Shown: positions 12,831 to 20,059 of the stretch, piece by piece
How the letters are laid out: each line of letters starts with the position of its first letter
Position numbering within the stretch: position 1 is the stretch's first letter
Virus record (IMG/VR): IMGVR_UViG_3300028795_000021
Location: 1-25,144 of that record
Origin: a virus
Length of the DNA stretch: 25,144 nt
Strand: one strand, 5' to 3'
Notes under the pieces: generated by a model
What the model was told of the DNA's origin: nothing
Databases searched by the model: none
Seen by the model: only the letters and a program-made list of their open reading frames with translations
Program-made: the position numbers and the translations under genes

Positions 12831-13004
12831 TTAGATGGCTTCACGGTCGCGGTTTGCGCGTTCGATGTAGTCGCGTTCTTCGTCGTTCAATTCGACATGC
12901 GGAAGGGGCGGCAAGACCAAGCGGATAACCACGAATGCAATCAGAACGGACAATTCACCTGCGATGACGAGGAGGAGCAGAAACTCATTGATGTTGCTGT
13001 TCAT
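12831..13004 (-). CDS. 57-residue single-pass membrane protein
   Basis: This short gene starts at ATG 13004 with GAGGCGGGG just upstream and stops at TAA 12833-12831. One long hydrophobic segment (residues about 8-31, with FLLLLVIAGELSVLIAF at its core) is followed by PPLP and a charged cytoplasmic-like tail (VELNDEERDYIERANRDREA). It is the first gene after the promoter/operator at 13041-13069 and leads the 12.8-10.2 kb operon. It could be a superinfection-exclusion or lysis-related membrane peptide, but that is a guess from topology alone. Confidence 0.65.
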   Translation of the reverse strand: MNSNINEFLLLLVIAGELSVLIAFVVIRLVLPPLPHVELNDEERDYIERANRDREAI

Positions 13005-13040
13005 CCCCGCCTCGCTTGTGTTGTTTCGTTCAGTGAGGCC

Positions 13041-13069
13041 ATTCTATTCTGCCCACCAAGCAGATGCAA
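13041..13069 (-). promoter_or_regulatory. sigma70-like promoter with operator in the spacer
   Basis: On the minus strand TTGCAT (13069-13064) and TAGAAT (13046-13041) are 17 bp apart, 36 bp upstream of the ATG at 13004. The spacer holds TCTGCTTGGTGGGCAGA (13064-13048), sharing the TCTGC-N7-GCAGA arms and exact register of the adhesin promoter. It should drive the operon of small genes down to the methyltransferase at 10231. Confidence 0.6.
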
Positions 13070-13099
13070 GCACTTTCTGCCGGCGACGCCGATTTTTAT

Positions 13100-13669
13100 T
13101 TACAGAGGGCGCATGACGGTCCCGAACTGGCGGAATGCGTCGCTGAAGGACTGCGAATAGCTCAGTTGATCAAAATAAAGGAATGCCTGCCCGCGCGTGT
13201 TGCCGGTTACCTTCTTGCCATCGGCGTTATAGAACTGAATGCGATGGTCCGTGAAGCAGATCGCGCGAGCCTGCGCCGCCAGGGCGCGAAACATCCGGGT
13301 CTCGGTCGCGTTGTTCACCAGAACGATGCCTCGCTCAAAGCGCTCGTACGCGAGGGCCTCCAGAAAGCGCGTGGCGGCGTCCAGAGCGGGCTTGCCTGAG
13401 TACGGCGGGTTCATCCAGCAGGAACGCGTCTTGGGCCACGATACGCCGCGCGTGGGGTTCGGATTATCGAGCGTGCAATACTGGTCCGCGCGCACGAGCC
13501 TCTGCGCATCGTCGCTGCTGTACGGGTCAAACCCGATGCCATCTAGGACCTCACGAGCGGCCTCAATGTACTGGGGCGGGGTGAACCACGCATCGGAATC
13601 AAGCCGCTTGACGCCCGGCGAGCTTCCCACATAGCCGAGCGCGGCCGGGTTATCGGCGCGGCGCATCAT
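13100..13669 (-). CDS. phage DNA N6-adenine methyltransferase (Dam-like)
   Basis: This 189-residue protein matches the phage DNA N-6-adenine-methyltransferase family: DAWFTPPQYIEAAREVL (26-42), GFDPYSSDDAQ (46-56), CWMNPPYSG (84-92; NPPY is the catalytic motif IV), then GIVLVNNATETRMFRAL and RIQFYNADGK. It should transfer a methyl group from SAM to N6 of adenine in DNA; the recognition site cannot be read. Length is typical. Its ATG overlaps the stop of the Nudix-kinase gene (ATGA), so it is translationally coupled to that system. Protection from host restriction is a common role, but the coupling is notable. Confidence 0.9.
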   Translation of the reverse strand: MMRRADNPAALGYVGSSPGVKRLDSDAWFTPPQYIEAAREVLDGIGFDPYSSDDAQRLVRADQYCTLDNPNPTRGVSWPKTRSCWMNPPYSGKPALDAATRFLEALAYERFERGIVLVNNATETRMFRALAAQARAICFTDHRIQFYNADGKKVTGNTRGQAFLYFDQLSYSQSFSDAFRQFGTVMRPL

Positions 13670-15180
13670 TTGAGCTTGAGCAGGTCGGCGCGACGGGCGA
13701 TCAGCTTGCGGGAGAGTTCCGCCTTCTGTTCCGGGTTGCCGGGGCCAAAGTCCATGACAAGGGACTTGATCTTGTCGGGGCTCACGCTCGCGACCTTTTT
13801 CACGCCGTTGAGCAGTTGCTTATGCGAGATTCCGCCGAATACAGATGACGCCTGCGCGTTCGTGCCGTCGGTCAGCGTGTCGAGTTCGCCCACCTTGTCG
13901 CCGAAGAGCTTGCCCTTGGGCTCGCCCTGCGCGCGGAACACCAGCGAGCCGCCCACATCCACGCGCACCGCATCGCCCTTGTCGTCTTCGAGCAGGTTGT
14001 CATGCGCCAGCCCGACGACATCCCAGTTAGCGAGCCACGCATCCACCGCGAAGCCATCCATGACGCTCGCGTTGCCTTCGCCGAATTCCCGGAGCTTCTG
14101 CAGGCCCGGGACGATCTTCGACGCAATGGCCGTACGATCGCCAACGGTGACTTCCTTCAGTTCCGGGACCTTCACGCCGGCCGCTTCGTACAGCTTGCCC
14201 GCGAGGATCTCGTTGCGTGCGATAGCGGTCGATTTCGGGACCTTCACATACCACTCTTGCCCGTCCGGGTCCTTGAAAAATCCGCCCGGGTTCGAACCAC
14301 GTTGCTGGCCGACCTTCTTCCAGTCGTCCACCGACTCGCGCAACGGGCCGACCGGCGCCAGCCCGGCCAACGTGGCGAGCGTGCGATCGTACTGGCGGTT
14401 CGCCGCGGCGTGAACCTTGCCTGGCGGAACGAGCAAGATCGCCTGCGATTCCCAGCCGCAATCGGTTGGCGTGCCACCTACGCGCTTGGCCGTGTAGTAG
14501 CGAGTCATCGTCTGCCCGCGCGCCACGTCGCCAATTAAGCCCGTGATTTCCACCTGCAGGCCGGACTCCTCAAACGCCTCTTTGATGGCCGTCGCCTGCA
14601 GGGAAATGCCGTCATCGGCATGGCCTTTTGGGAACGTCGTGGCGTAGCCAGCGAAGCCGTTGGACGGCTTGACCATCCACACGCGACCGTCCGGCTCCTG
14701 AATGAAGACGCCGGCAGCCGGTTCCTTGCCCTTCAGATCCATCTCGGGTTCGTCCAGGTCGTGCATTTGCCCTGGCACGTGATCCCAGCCTTCGATCGTC
14801 TTCGGATGATCGGTCCAAGGCGCAAGCGCGACGCCATTCAACGAGGCGGGCGCGTGGCCGCCTGGCGTGAATGTGGCCGTCTCATGAGGATCGTTCCACG
14901 TATCCGTGGCGGATTGCTGCGAGGGGTATTTGACGACTACGTGCTTGCCTTCGTCGTCGCGCTTGGGATGGTTGATTGCGCCTTCCGGCATGCCCCAAGC
15001 GGGGTGAAGCGCATCCTTTCCGGACGGCTTCGCGGCGAGCTTCTCGGCGGACTGCTTACTGCCAGTCAGCGAGTTGTGCCATTGGACTTTTTTGATGACC
15101 TTAGTGTCATGCGCTTGGACGACAGTGCCGTCTTTGCGCGTGAAGGTCTTTACGTGAGCCTTGCTGAAGAGGAGAAGCAT
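13666..15180 (-). CDS. Nudix hydrolase fused to a HipA/PI-kinase-like domain
   Basis: This 504-residue protein has three parts. Residues 1-30 carry TFTRKDGTVVQAHD, shared with the 1409-residue neighbour. Residues about 155-255 are a Nudix domain, cleaving a nucleoside diphosphate linked to X: its box runs from G186 to L208 with K200-E-A-F-E204-E205-S-G. The usual first Glu is Ile192 and Arg is Lys, so activity may be altered. Residues about 293-470 are kinase-like: K313 in WYVKVPK, D380...N385-W-D387, D394-N395, and VDVGG (D408). This follows the HipA/PI-kinase catalytic order and closely matches the neighbour's domain. ATG 15180 lies inside a hairpin with AAGGCG as ribosome-binding site. Confidence 0.82.
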   Translation of the reverse strand: MLLLFSKAHVKTFTRKDGTVVQAHDTKVIKKVQWHNSLTGSKQSAEKLAAKPSGKDALHPAWGMPEGAINHPKRDDEGKHVVVKYPSQQSATDTWNDPHETATFTPGGHAPASLNGVALAPWTDHPKTIEGWDHVPGQMHDLDEPEMDLKGKEPAAGVFIQEPDGRVWMVKPSNGFAGYATTFPKGHADDGISLQATAIKEAFEESGLQVEITGLIGDVARGQTMTRYYTAKRVGGTPTDCGWESQAILLVPPGKVHAAANRQYDRTLATLAGLAPVGPLRESVDDWKKVGQQRGSNPGGFFKDPDGQEWYVKVPKSTAIARNEILAGKLYEAAGVKVPELKEVTVGDRTAIASKIVPGLQKLREFGEGNASVMDGFAVDAWLANWDVVGLAHDNLLEDDKGDAVRVDVGGSLVFRAQGEPKGKLFGDKVGELDTLTDGTNAQASSVFGGISHKQLLNGVKKVASVSPDKIKSLVMDFGPGNPEQKAELSRKLIARRADLLKLK

Positions 15181-15224
15181 CGTGACGCCTTATCGACTGG
15201 TTTGACCCAGTCTCGCGTCACGAT
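15179..15224 (-). promoter_or_regulatory. hairpin covering the start of the Nudix-kinase gene
   Basis: ATCGTGACGC (15179-15188) pairs perfectly with GCGTCACGAT (15215-15224), and inside it GACTGG (15195-15200) pairs with CCAGTC (15207-15212). In the transcript the 3' arm contains the ribosome-binding site's GGCG and the first two bases of the ATG, so the folded leader should hide the start. The remaining intergenic sequence to 15238 shows nothing else. Confidence 0.55.
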
Positions 15225-15238
15225 CCCCTTTAGAAACC

Positions 15239-15715
15239 TCAGTATTTGACGCCCAGCAGGCGCTGCGTTGCGTCGTCAAGCATGGCGTCAATCTTAGGCT
15301 TGATGTCCGCTTCCGGCTCGCCGCTCTCAATCGCCATCGTCATCGCCAGAAGCTGCCCGGCGATCCACATGAAAAAGCCCTGCACCGGGTCGCCGTACTG
15401 GCGGGTCTCGTCGGGGCACAGCACGCGGAACAGGTTGCCGATGCGCGCTGGCGTGTTCCACGGCTGCGCATCGAAGCGATCGTCGTGCCCCTGAAACGCG
15501 ACGGCCATCTGCCGGGCCTCGGTCTCGATCGCCGGGAGCGGGTCATGCGCGCCATCCTCGCCAGCGTGAAAGGCCGCCCTCTTGATGAGGACCGCCTGCG
15601 CGAAGTGGCGCACCAGCCACGAAACCACGTGCAGGTCTCCCAGCGATGGCTTGCCGGTAGCAATCAGGTCATCGAGGTAGAGCCCCGCGTCGGGGAATTG
15701 TTTGGTTTCGCTCAT
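15239..15715 (-). CDS. hypothetical protein between the two kinase-domain genes
   Basis: This 158-residue, mostly helical, acidic protein starts at ATG 15715, three bases after the stop of the 1409-residue gene, with AAAAAGGCG as ribosome-binding site. It includes helices around DLHVVSWLVRHFAQAVLIKR, a central polar region (HDDRFDAQPWNTPARI), and a C-terminal hydrophobic helix FFMWIAGQLLAMTMAI that is amphipathic rather than a clear membrane segment. No family was recognised. Its position between the two multidomain genes makes it a candidate partner, chaperone or immunity/cargo factor for them, an inference from synteny only. Confidence 0.72.
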   Translation of the reverse strand: MSETKQFPDAGLYLDDLIATGKPSLGDLHVVSWLVRHFAQAVLIKRAAFHAGEDGAHDPLPAIETEARQMAVAFQGHDDRFDAQPWNTPARIGNLFRVLCPDETRQYGDPVQGFFMWIAGQLLAMTMAIESGEPEADIKPKIDAMLDDATQRLLGVKY

Positions 15716-15717
15716 GA

Positions 15718-18700
15718 TTACGCCTTTTTCTTCATCAGGTTATCAACATAGGTCGGGTCGGGCGGCAACATCAGCAGTTCGAGTTCGAAGCGCTGCCCGT
15801 TGGAATTCCCGTGCTCCACGTCAGCGACCATTTTACGTGACATAACCATGAAACGCGCGCCCGGTAAAGTGGTTACTTCCATTTCGCTCTTAAAACTTCC
15901 GGATGCGAACGAATTCAGGGCCTTCGCGCCTTCGGCGTAGCGAATGGTGATGCGGTCCTTGCCGAAGTGCTTGGTCGCCGTGTCATGGTACGAGGTACAC
16001 ATCGAGCCCGGGTTCTGAAAAACCAGCCCTTCCGGCGCGTCCATGAATTGCTTGACCATTTCCGGCGCGAAGCTAATCCACTTGCTGATCGTCGTGCCCG
16101 CTTCCTGCGGCGCCGCGTTTTTGTACAGGTCTGTCAGCACTTCGCGCGTCTTGTTGCCGCCGTGGTCGGTTTCCTTGCCATCGCGGTACGGGTTGTTATA
16201 CGAACCCGAACCCTGCACGCCGGAAATGAACGACTTGACGCTAGACGGCAGCTTACTGTGCGCTGCCTGAGCCGCCGCGATGGCCGCAGAGGACAGCTTT
16301 TTGACGGCCGGAATGAACTTCGCGGGCGAATCGGCCACGCCCAGCGCGATCCAGAACCCAAGCTGCTGGTTCTTCGGGGCCATCTCCGTGGTCTTGCCGA
16401 AGTCATGCGGCTTAAACGCGGCAGACAGCGACGCCAGTGTGCTCGCCGACTTCGTCTCGAACGGCCGCAATGCCTCTGGCGGGTTCGCGATCATGTCCAG
16501 GTACGACACCAGATTCGTGTGGTAGTCCTGCACGTACTTCGACGGGTGCTCGTCAATCGACTTCTTTTCGCCGATGGCCTCACCAGTCATCTTATCGACA
16601 GGCTGGAATTTGTACGCCTTCAGCGCCGTCAGGTTGCCCGACTTGGCGATATTCAGCAGTTCCTGCTCGTCGGCGATGTTGCCCTTGACGTATGCCTTCT
16701 CGCTGATCGGCTTGCCCGTGCCCTGCCAGTTCATGTAATCGTGCGGGCTCGGCAGCAGCGATGCGTCCACCGTCAGCGCGGCCGGGTTCGGCTTCACCTT
16801 CGCAGCGGCAGCCGAACCTTTCTTCGGCTTCGCGGCGTTCGGATACTGCTCGCTCATGTTGTGCTTGCGGGCGATCAGCTTTTCGGCGAGGCGCGTCTTC
16901 TCGCTTTCCGAGCCCGGGCCGAACTCCATTACCACGCCTTCGATTTCATGGTCGGGGATGTCGGCGATCTTCGCCACAGATGCCGCGATGTCCGCGGCGC
17001 TCATTTTCCCGAACACTGCGGCCGTGTTGGCGTTCTTCGACGGGTCGAGCATCGTCTTCAGTTCGATAACGTCGTCTTCGAACTTCTGCTTCTTGCCGCC
17101 CGCACCGCCGTACAGCAGCGCACCGCCTGCATCGATGCGCACAGCCGAGCCATCCTGCTTGAACAGGATGTTGTCGAAGCCCTTGCCTGCAGCCGGGTTG
17201 TTACCGACCGTGTCCCAGTTCGCCAGCCATGCGTCAGCGCCGAAGCCGGACAACAGCCCTTTCGCTTTGCCCTCCAGGAGAGCTGACTTGTTCGCCACCG
17301 CGCCGTCAACGATCTTCGACGCGAGGCCGATCTTGCCGCCCTGGTTGATGAGTTTCACTTCCGGCACTTCGACGCCAGCCAGCGCATACAGCTTCGTTGC
17401 CACCAGTTCGTTCTTCGCGACCTTCTCGCCACCGGCCGGGAACTTGACATACCACTTCTGGCCGCTCTTATCGGTGTACGTGCCGCCCGGGTTATAGCCG
17501 CCCTGCGGACCTACCTGCGTCCAGTCATCCACGGACTCCGTAGCGGCCGGCTGAGCCGTTCCCATGACCTTCTGAGCCTTGGGTACGGCCTTGGGCGCAG
17601 CAGACTCGCCACTGCCCACTGCGCCAGCGCCAATCACGGCGTCGTGCAGTTGCTTGCCGTATTGCGCGAATGCGAGCGCTGCCGGGCCGTGCGCCTGCTC
17701 AGTCGGACTCAGGGCAATAAGCCCGTTATATTTGACCTTGCCTTCCGGCGTGATCGACAAAACCTTACTGAGGCCCTCTGCGCCCTGTGTGGCCGCGACG
17801 AGGTTCATGTTTTTGATGTGGTTCTTCAGCTTGACCGAATTCTTACCGGTAATCTTTGGCACCTTCAGGCCAGCGACGATCTTCGCTGCTTCGGGCCCAG
17901 TCTTCGCGGCAGGCTCGTCACCGCCCACCTTCACCCAGTGCCCGTTCTTCAGCACGAGCATGCCGTCAGCGCCGCGCTTCGTGTCGCCTTCCTTGGGCCC
18001 AGTCGCCGCGGCGGCTGCCTTATCCGGAACCTCAACGGTGATCGTGTCCGAGTTTTGGTGGACATAGCCGTTATTCTGCTTCTCGGCAATCAGCTTCGAC
18101 TGCGCTTGGTAGGCAGCCAGTTCCGTGCTGAATTCCTTCGTGCTAACCGAGCCCTTCGAGCCGATCTTCCCGTAGTGCACGCGCATTGCATTGCCGACTA
18201 CAGAGACGCCCCAAAACTTGTTATGCCCCTCTTCGGTGTTGTGATAGAGATGCTGCGTGACGTTTTTCTTCACCATCGGGACGGCAGCCGCTGGCGCGGC
18301 CTTTCCTTCGAGATGCGCGATCGCCTCGGCTGCGTACTTCTCCAGCTTTCCGAAGTTGGTCGCGGCGGGTTGCCCCGCGCCAATCATCGTCGCTTGGTCC
18401 ATCAGCCCCTGGAGGTTGCCCGCGTTCAGTTCCTTCTCGATCTTGTCCGCAATCTGCGAGGATGTAATCGAGGAGAGTTGCGGCTTTACGGGCTTCGCGC
18501 CGGGCTCAGTCGGCTTCACGGATTCGGCGACCTTGGCTTCGAGCGTCGCGATGTGCTTCGCGGCATAGTCAGCCGTCGGGCCCATGCCTTCCTTCGTCGT
18601 GTAGGCGTGGATGTCCTTCAGCGTTTGCAGGTCACCCTCTTCGAGCGCCTTATCGGCGTCTTCCTTCAGCCCCGCATCTACGCCCTGGTGCGCAGGCATC

Positions 18701-19947
18701 GGCGTTTCGCCCTTCGCCTTTTCGCCAGTCTTCCACTCGTACAGCGCGGCGGCATAGTCCTTCAGCTTCGCCATTTCGCCATCGGCACCGGCAAGCGTCG
18801 CCATCTTTTTCAGTTCTTCGAGGAGGCCGCTTTCAGCCCACTCCGCGACGGCCTTTGCCGCCTGCTTGTAGGCGGGATCAAGGTCATCAGGAATGGCAGG
18901 CGCGGCTCCCTTGGCCTTCGGTGCGTCAGGATTTTCAGCAGGCTTAGCCTCTGCGGAAGCGGCAACCACCTTTTGCGGCTCAGCAGCGGGTTGGGGCTTG
19001 GTCTCAGCAGCAGGAACACCCTCACCTGTCAGCGCGGCGTGGCCGCCCATTTTCTGGCCCGGCGTCACCGTGTGCTTAGAGCCCATGGCGGCCAGCGCTT
19101 CGTTCGCGAGCTTCGCGGCCTGCTTGCCGTACGTGTGCGTCGGATAGCCGTGATTCAGGATCGACTTTTCATCGCCCGTAATCAGCGCGTGCGCAATCCC
19201 GTCCAGCTTCTTTTTCTGGCCGGGCGTGATGTGATGGTCGGCGGGCAGCTTTGCCTTTGCGGCTTCGATCTTGTCGATAACCGCAGCCTTTGCATCGTTC
19301 GACGCTCCGAGATCCTTGCCGGTCTGCCCCTCGGGTTCCGGCTTCGACTCAGGCGTGGGTTCATCCTTGGGCTCAGGAACGGTCTCTGCGACCTCCGGCT
19401 CCTCTTTGGCCGCAACTACCTTCGGCGGCTCGGCGGGAGCCTGCTGCGGGGCTTGCTGCTGCTTCGGATTGGCTGCCTGCCAGTCGAACCACTGCTGACC
19501 GAACGCCTCCTCCTTTCCTGCCGCCTTGAATTCCGCCTCAAACTGAGCCTGCTTAGCGACCGGCAGCGAATCGAACGCCTTCCATTCGCCAGGCGTCGGC
19601 TTCTCGCCGGCGAGGAGTTTCTTTTTCAGCGAGTTGGCGCGCGAGAGCATCGATGCCTGGCTCTGGATCGCCGTCGCCTCCTTCAGGACGTGAGCCACCT
19701 TGTGATCGTGTGGCATCGCATTGAACCAGTCCTTTTTGGACAGCTTCTTATGCGCTTCCTTTTCGGTGTAGTTGCCCTGCCCTGAGACGGCCTTATGCTC
19801 GTCGTGGTCGGTCGAGACATTGACCATGGCGTAGTGGCCTTGCACCACCTGCCCGTTGCGCTTCGTGAAGCCCGGAATCCAGACCTGTTTCTTCGTCACC
19901 GCCTTCATGAAAAGAAGGACGGGCTGCCGTGCGTGAATGTCGTTCAT
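15718..19947 (-). CDS. 1409-residue multidomain protein: repeats, WGR, kinase-like and ADP-ribosyltransferase-like domains
   Basis: I chose ATG 19947 (GGGGTG upstream); 50 codons of open frame before it cross a terminator. Reading order: N-terminal GFTKRNGQVVQGH (26-38) as in the Nudix-kinase protein; a disordered Pro/Glu stretch (150-215); three helical repeats (about 355-405, 425-472, 497-548); a WGR domain (about 566-632, FWGVSV...VHYGKIGSKG), known from PARPs and bacterial Mol regulators; a kinase-like domain (about 815-1030: WYVKFP, DAWLANWD, FDNILF, RIDAGG); and a C-terminal ADP-ribosyltransferase-like domain (about 1230-1395) with a CTSYHDTA segment at the STS position and the ExE motif SEMEVTTLPGARF (E1355, E1357). 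The first-strand Arg is not obvious. No secretion signal is seen. It is probably an effector, possibly virion-delivered. Confidence 0.78.
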   Translation of the reverse strand: MNDIHARQPVLLFMKAVTKKQVWIPGFTKRNGQVVQGHYAMVNVSTDHDEHKAVSGQGNYTEKEAHKKLSKKDWFNAMPHDHKVAHVLKEATAIQSQASMLSRANSLKKKLLAGEKPTPGEWKAFDSLPVAKQAQFEAEFKAAGKEEAFGQQWFDWQAANPKQQQAPQQAPAEPPKVVAAKEEPEVAETVPEPKDEPTPESKPEPEGQTGKDLGASNDAKAAVIDKIEAAKAKLPADHHITPGQKKKLDGIAHALITGDEKSILNHGYPTHTYGKQAAKLANEALAAMGSKHTVTPGQKMGGHAALTGEGVPAAETKPQPAAEPQKVVAASAEAKPAENPDAPKAKGAAPAIPDDLDPAYKQAAKAVAEWAESGLLEELKKMATLAGADGEMAKLKDYAAALYEWKTGEKAKGETPMPAHQGVDAGLKEDADKALEEGDLQTLKDIHAYTTKEGMGPTADYAAKHIATLEAKVAESVKPTEPGAKPVKPQLSSITSSQIADKIEKELNAGNLQGLMDQATMIGAGQPAATNFGKLEKYAAEAIAHLEGKAAPAAAVPMVKKNVTQHLYHNTEEGHNKFWGVSVVGNAMRVHYGKIGSKGSVSTKEFSTELAAYQAQSKLIAEKQNNGYVHQNSDTITVEVPDKAAAAATGPKEGDTKRGADGMLVLKNGHWVKVGGDEPAAKTGPEAAKIVAGLKVPKITGKNSVKLKNHIKNMNLVAATQGAEGLSKVLSITPEGKVKYNGLIALSPTEQAHGPAALAFAQYGKQLHDAVIGAGAVGSGESAAPKAVPKAQKVMGTAQPAATESVDDWTQVGPQGGYNPGGTYTDKSGQKWYVKFPAGGEKVAKNELVATKLYALAGVEVPEVKLINQGGKIGLASKIVDGAVANKSALLEGKAKGLLSGFGADAWLANWDTVGNNPAAGKGFDNILFKQDGSAVRIDAGGALLYGGAGGKKQKFEDDVIELKTMLDPSKNANTAAVFGKMSAADIAASVAKIADIPDHEIEGVVMEFGPGSESEKTRLAEKLIARKHNMSEQYPNAAKPKKGSAAAAKVKPNPAALTVDASLLPSPHDYMNWQGTGKPISEKAYVKGNIADEQELLNIAKSGNLTALKAYKFQPVDKMTGEAIGEKKSIDEHPSKYVQDYHTNLVSYLDMIANPPEALRPFETKSASTLASLSAAFKPHDFGKTTEMAPKNQQLGFWIALGVADSPAKFIPAVKKLSSAAIAAAQAAHSKLPSSVKSFISGVQGSGSYNNPYRDGKETDHGGNKTREVLTDLYKNAAPQEAGTTISKWISFAPEMVKQFMDAPEGLVFQNPGSMCTSYHDTATKHFGKDRITIRYAEGAKALNSFASGSFKSEMEVTTLPGARFMVMSRKMVADVEHGNSNGQRFELELLMLPPDPTYVDNLMKKKA

Positions 19948-19984
19948 GAGCACCCCATTTGAATATGGGAAGCATGGCGTCACG
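19948..19984 (-). promoter_or_regulatory. leader of the 1409-residue gene with CGTGACGC element
   Basis: CGTGACGC (19984-19977 on the minus strand) lies 28 bases before the ATG region. CCCAT/ATGGG (19968-19953 region) forms a small hairpin whose 3' side contains the GGGG of the ribosome-binding site. No clear sigma70 promoter is seen between the terminator at 20004-20028 and this start, so a different promoter class or readthrough must supply transcription. Confidence 0.35.
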
Positions 19985-20003
19985 ATCACGCGGTACAGCA
20001 ATG

Positions 20004-20028
20004 AAAAAAGCCCCGGGGTTGCCGGGGC
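20004..20028 (-). terminator. intrinsic terminator of the coiled-coil gene
   Basis: GCCCCGG (20010-20016) and CCGGGGC (20022-20028) form a perfect 7-bp stem with loop GGTTG. On the minus strand it is followed by six T (20009-20004). It lies 32 bases past the stop of the gene at 20060-21355 and separates that unit from the 1409-residue gene. Confidence 0.9.
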
Positions 20029-20059
20029 CTTGGTTACCTGATTGGTAGCTGCTAGATAA

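Noticed and set aside
14285-14300. GGGTTCGAACC resembling a tRNA T-arm
   Set aside because: It lies inside the conserved SNPGG coding region of the Nudix-kinase gene, and no cloverleaf can be built around it.
17644-19785. A 713-codon open frame on the plus strand opposite the 1409-residue gene (and similar long frames at 15967-17286 and 20237-21343)
   Set aside because: They are antisense shadows of GC-rich coding DNA. The products are Arg/Leu-rich low-complexity sequence without domains, and no ribosome-binding site or operon context supports them.
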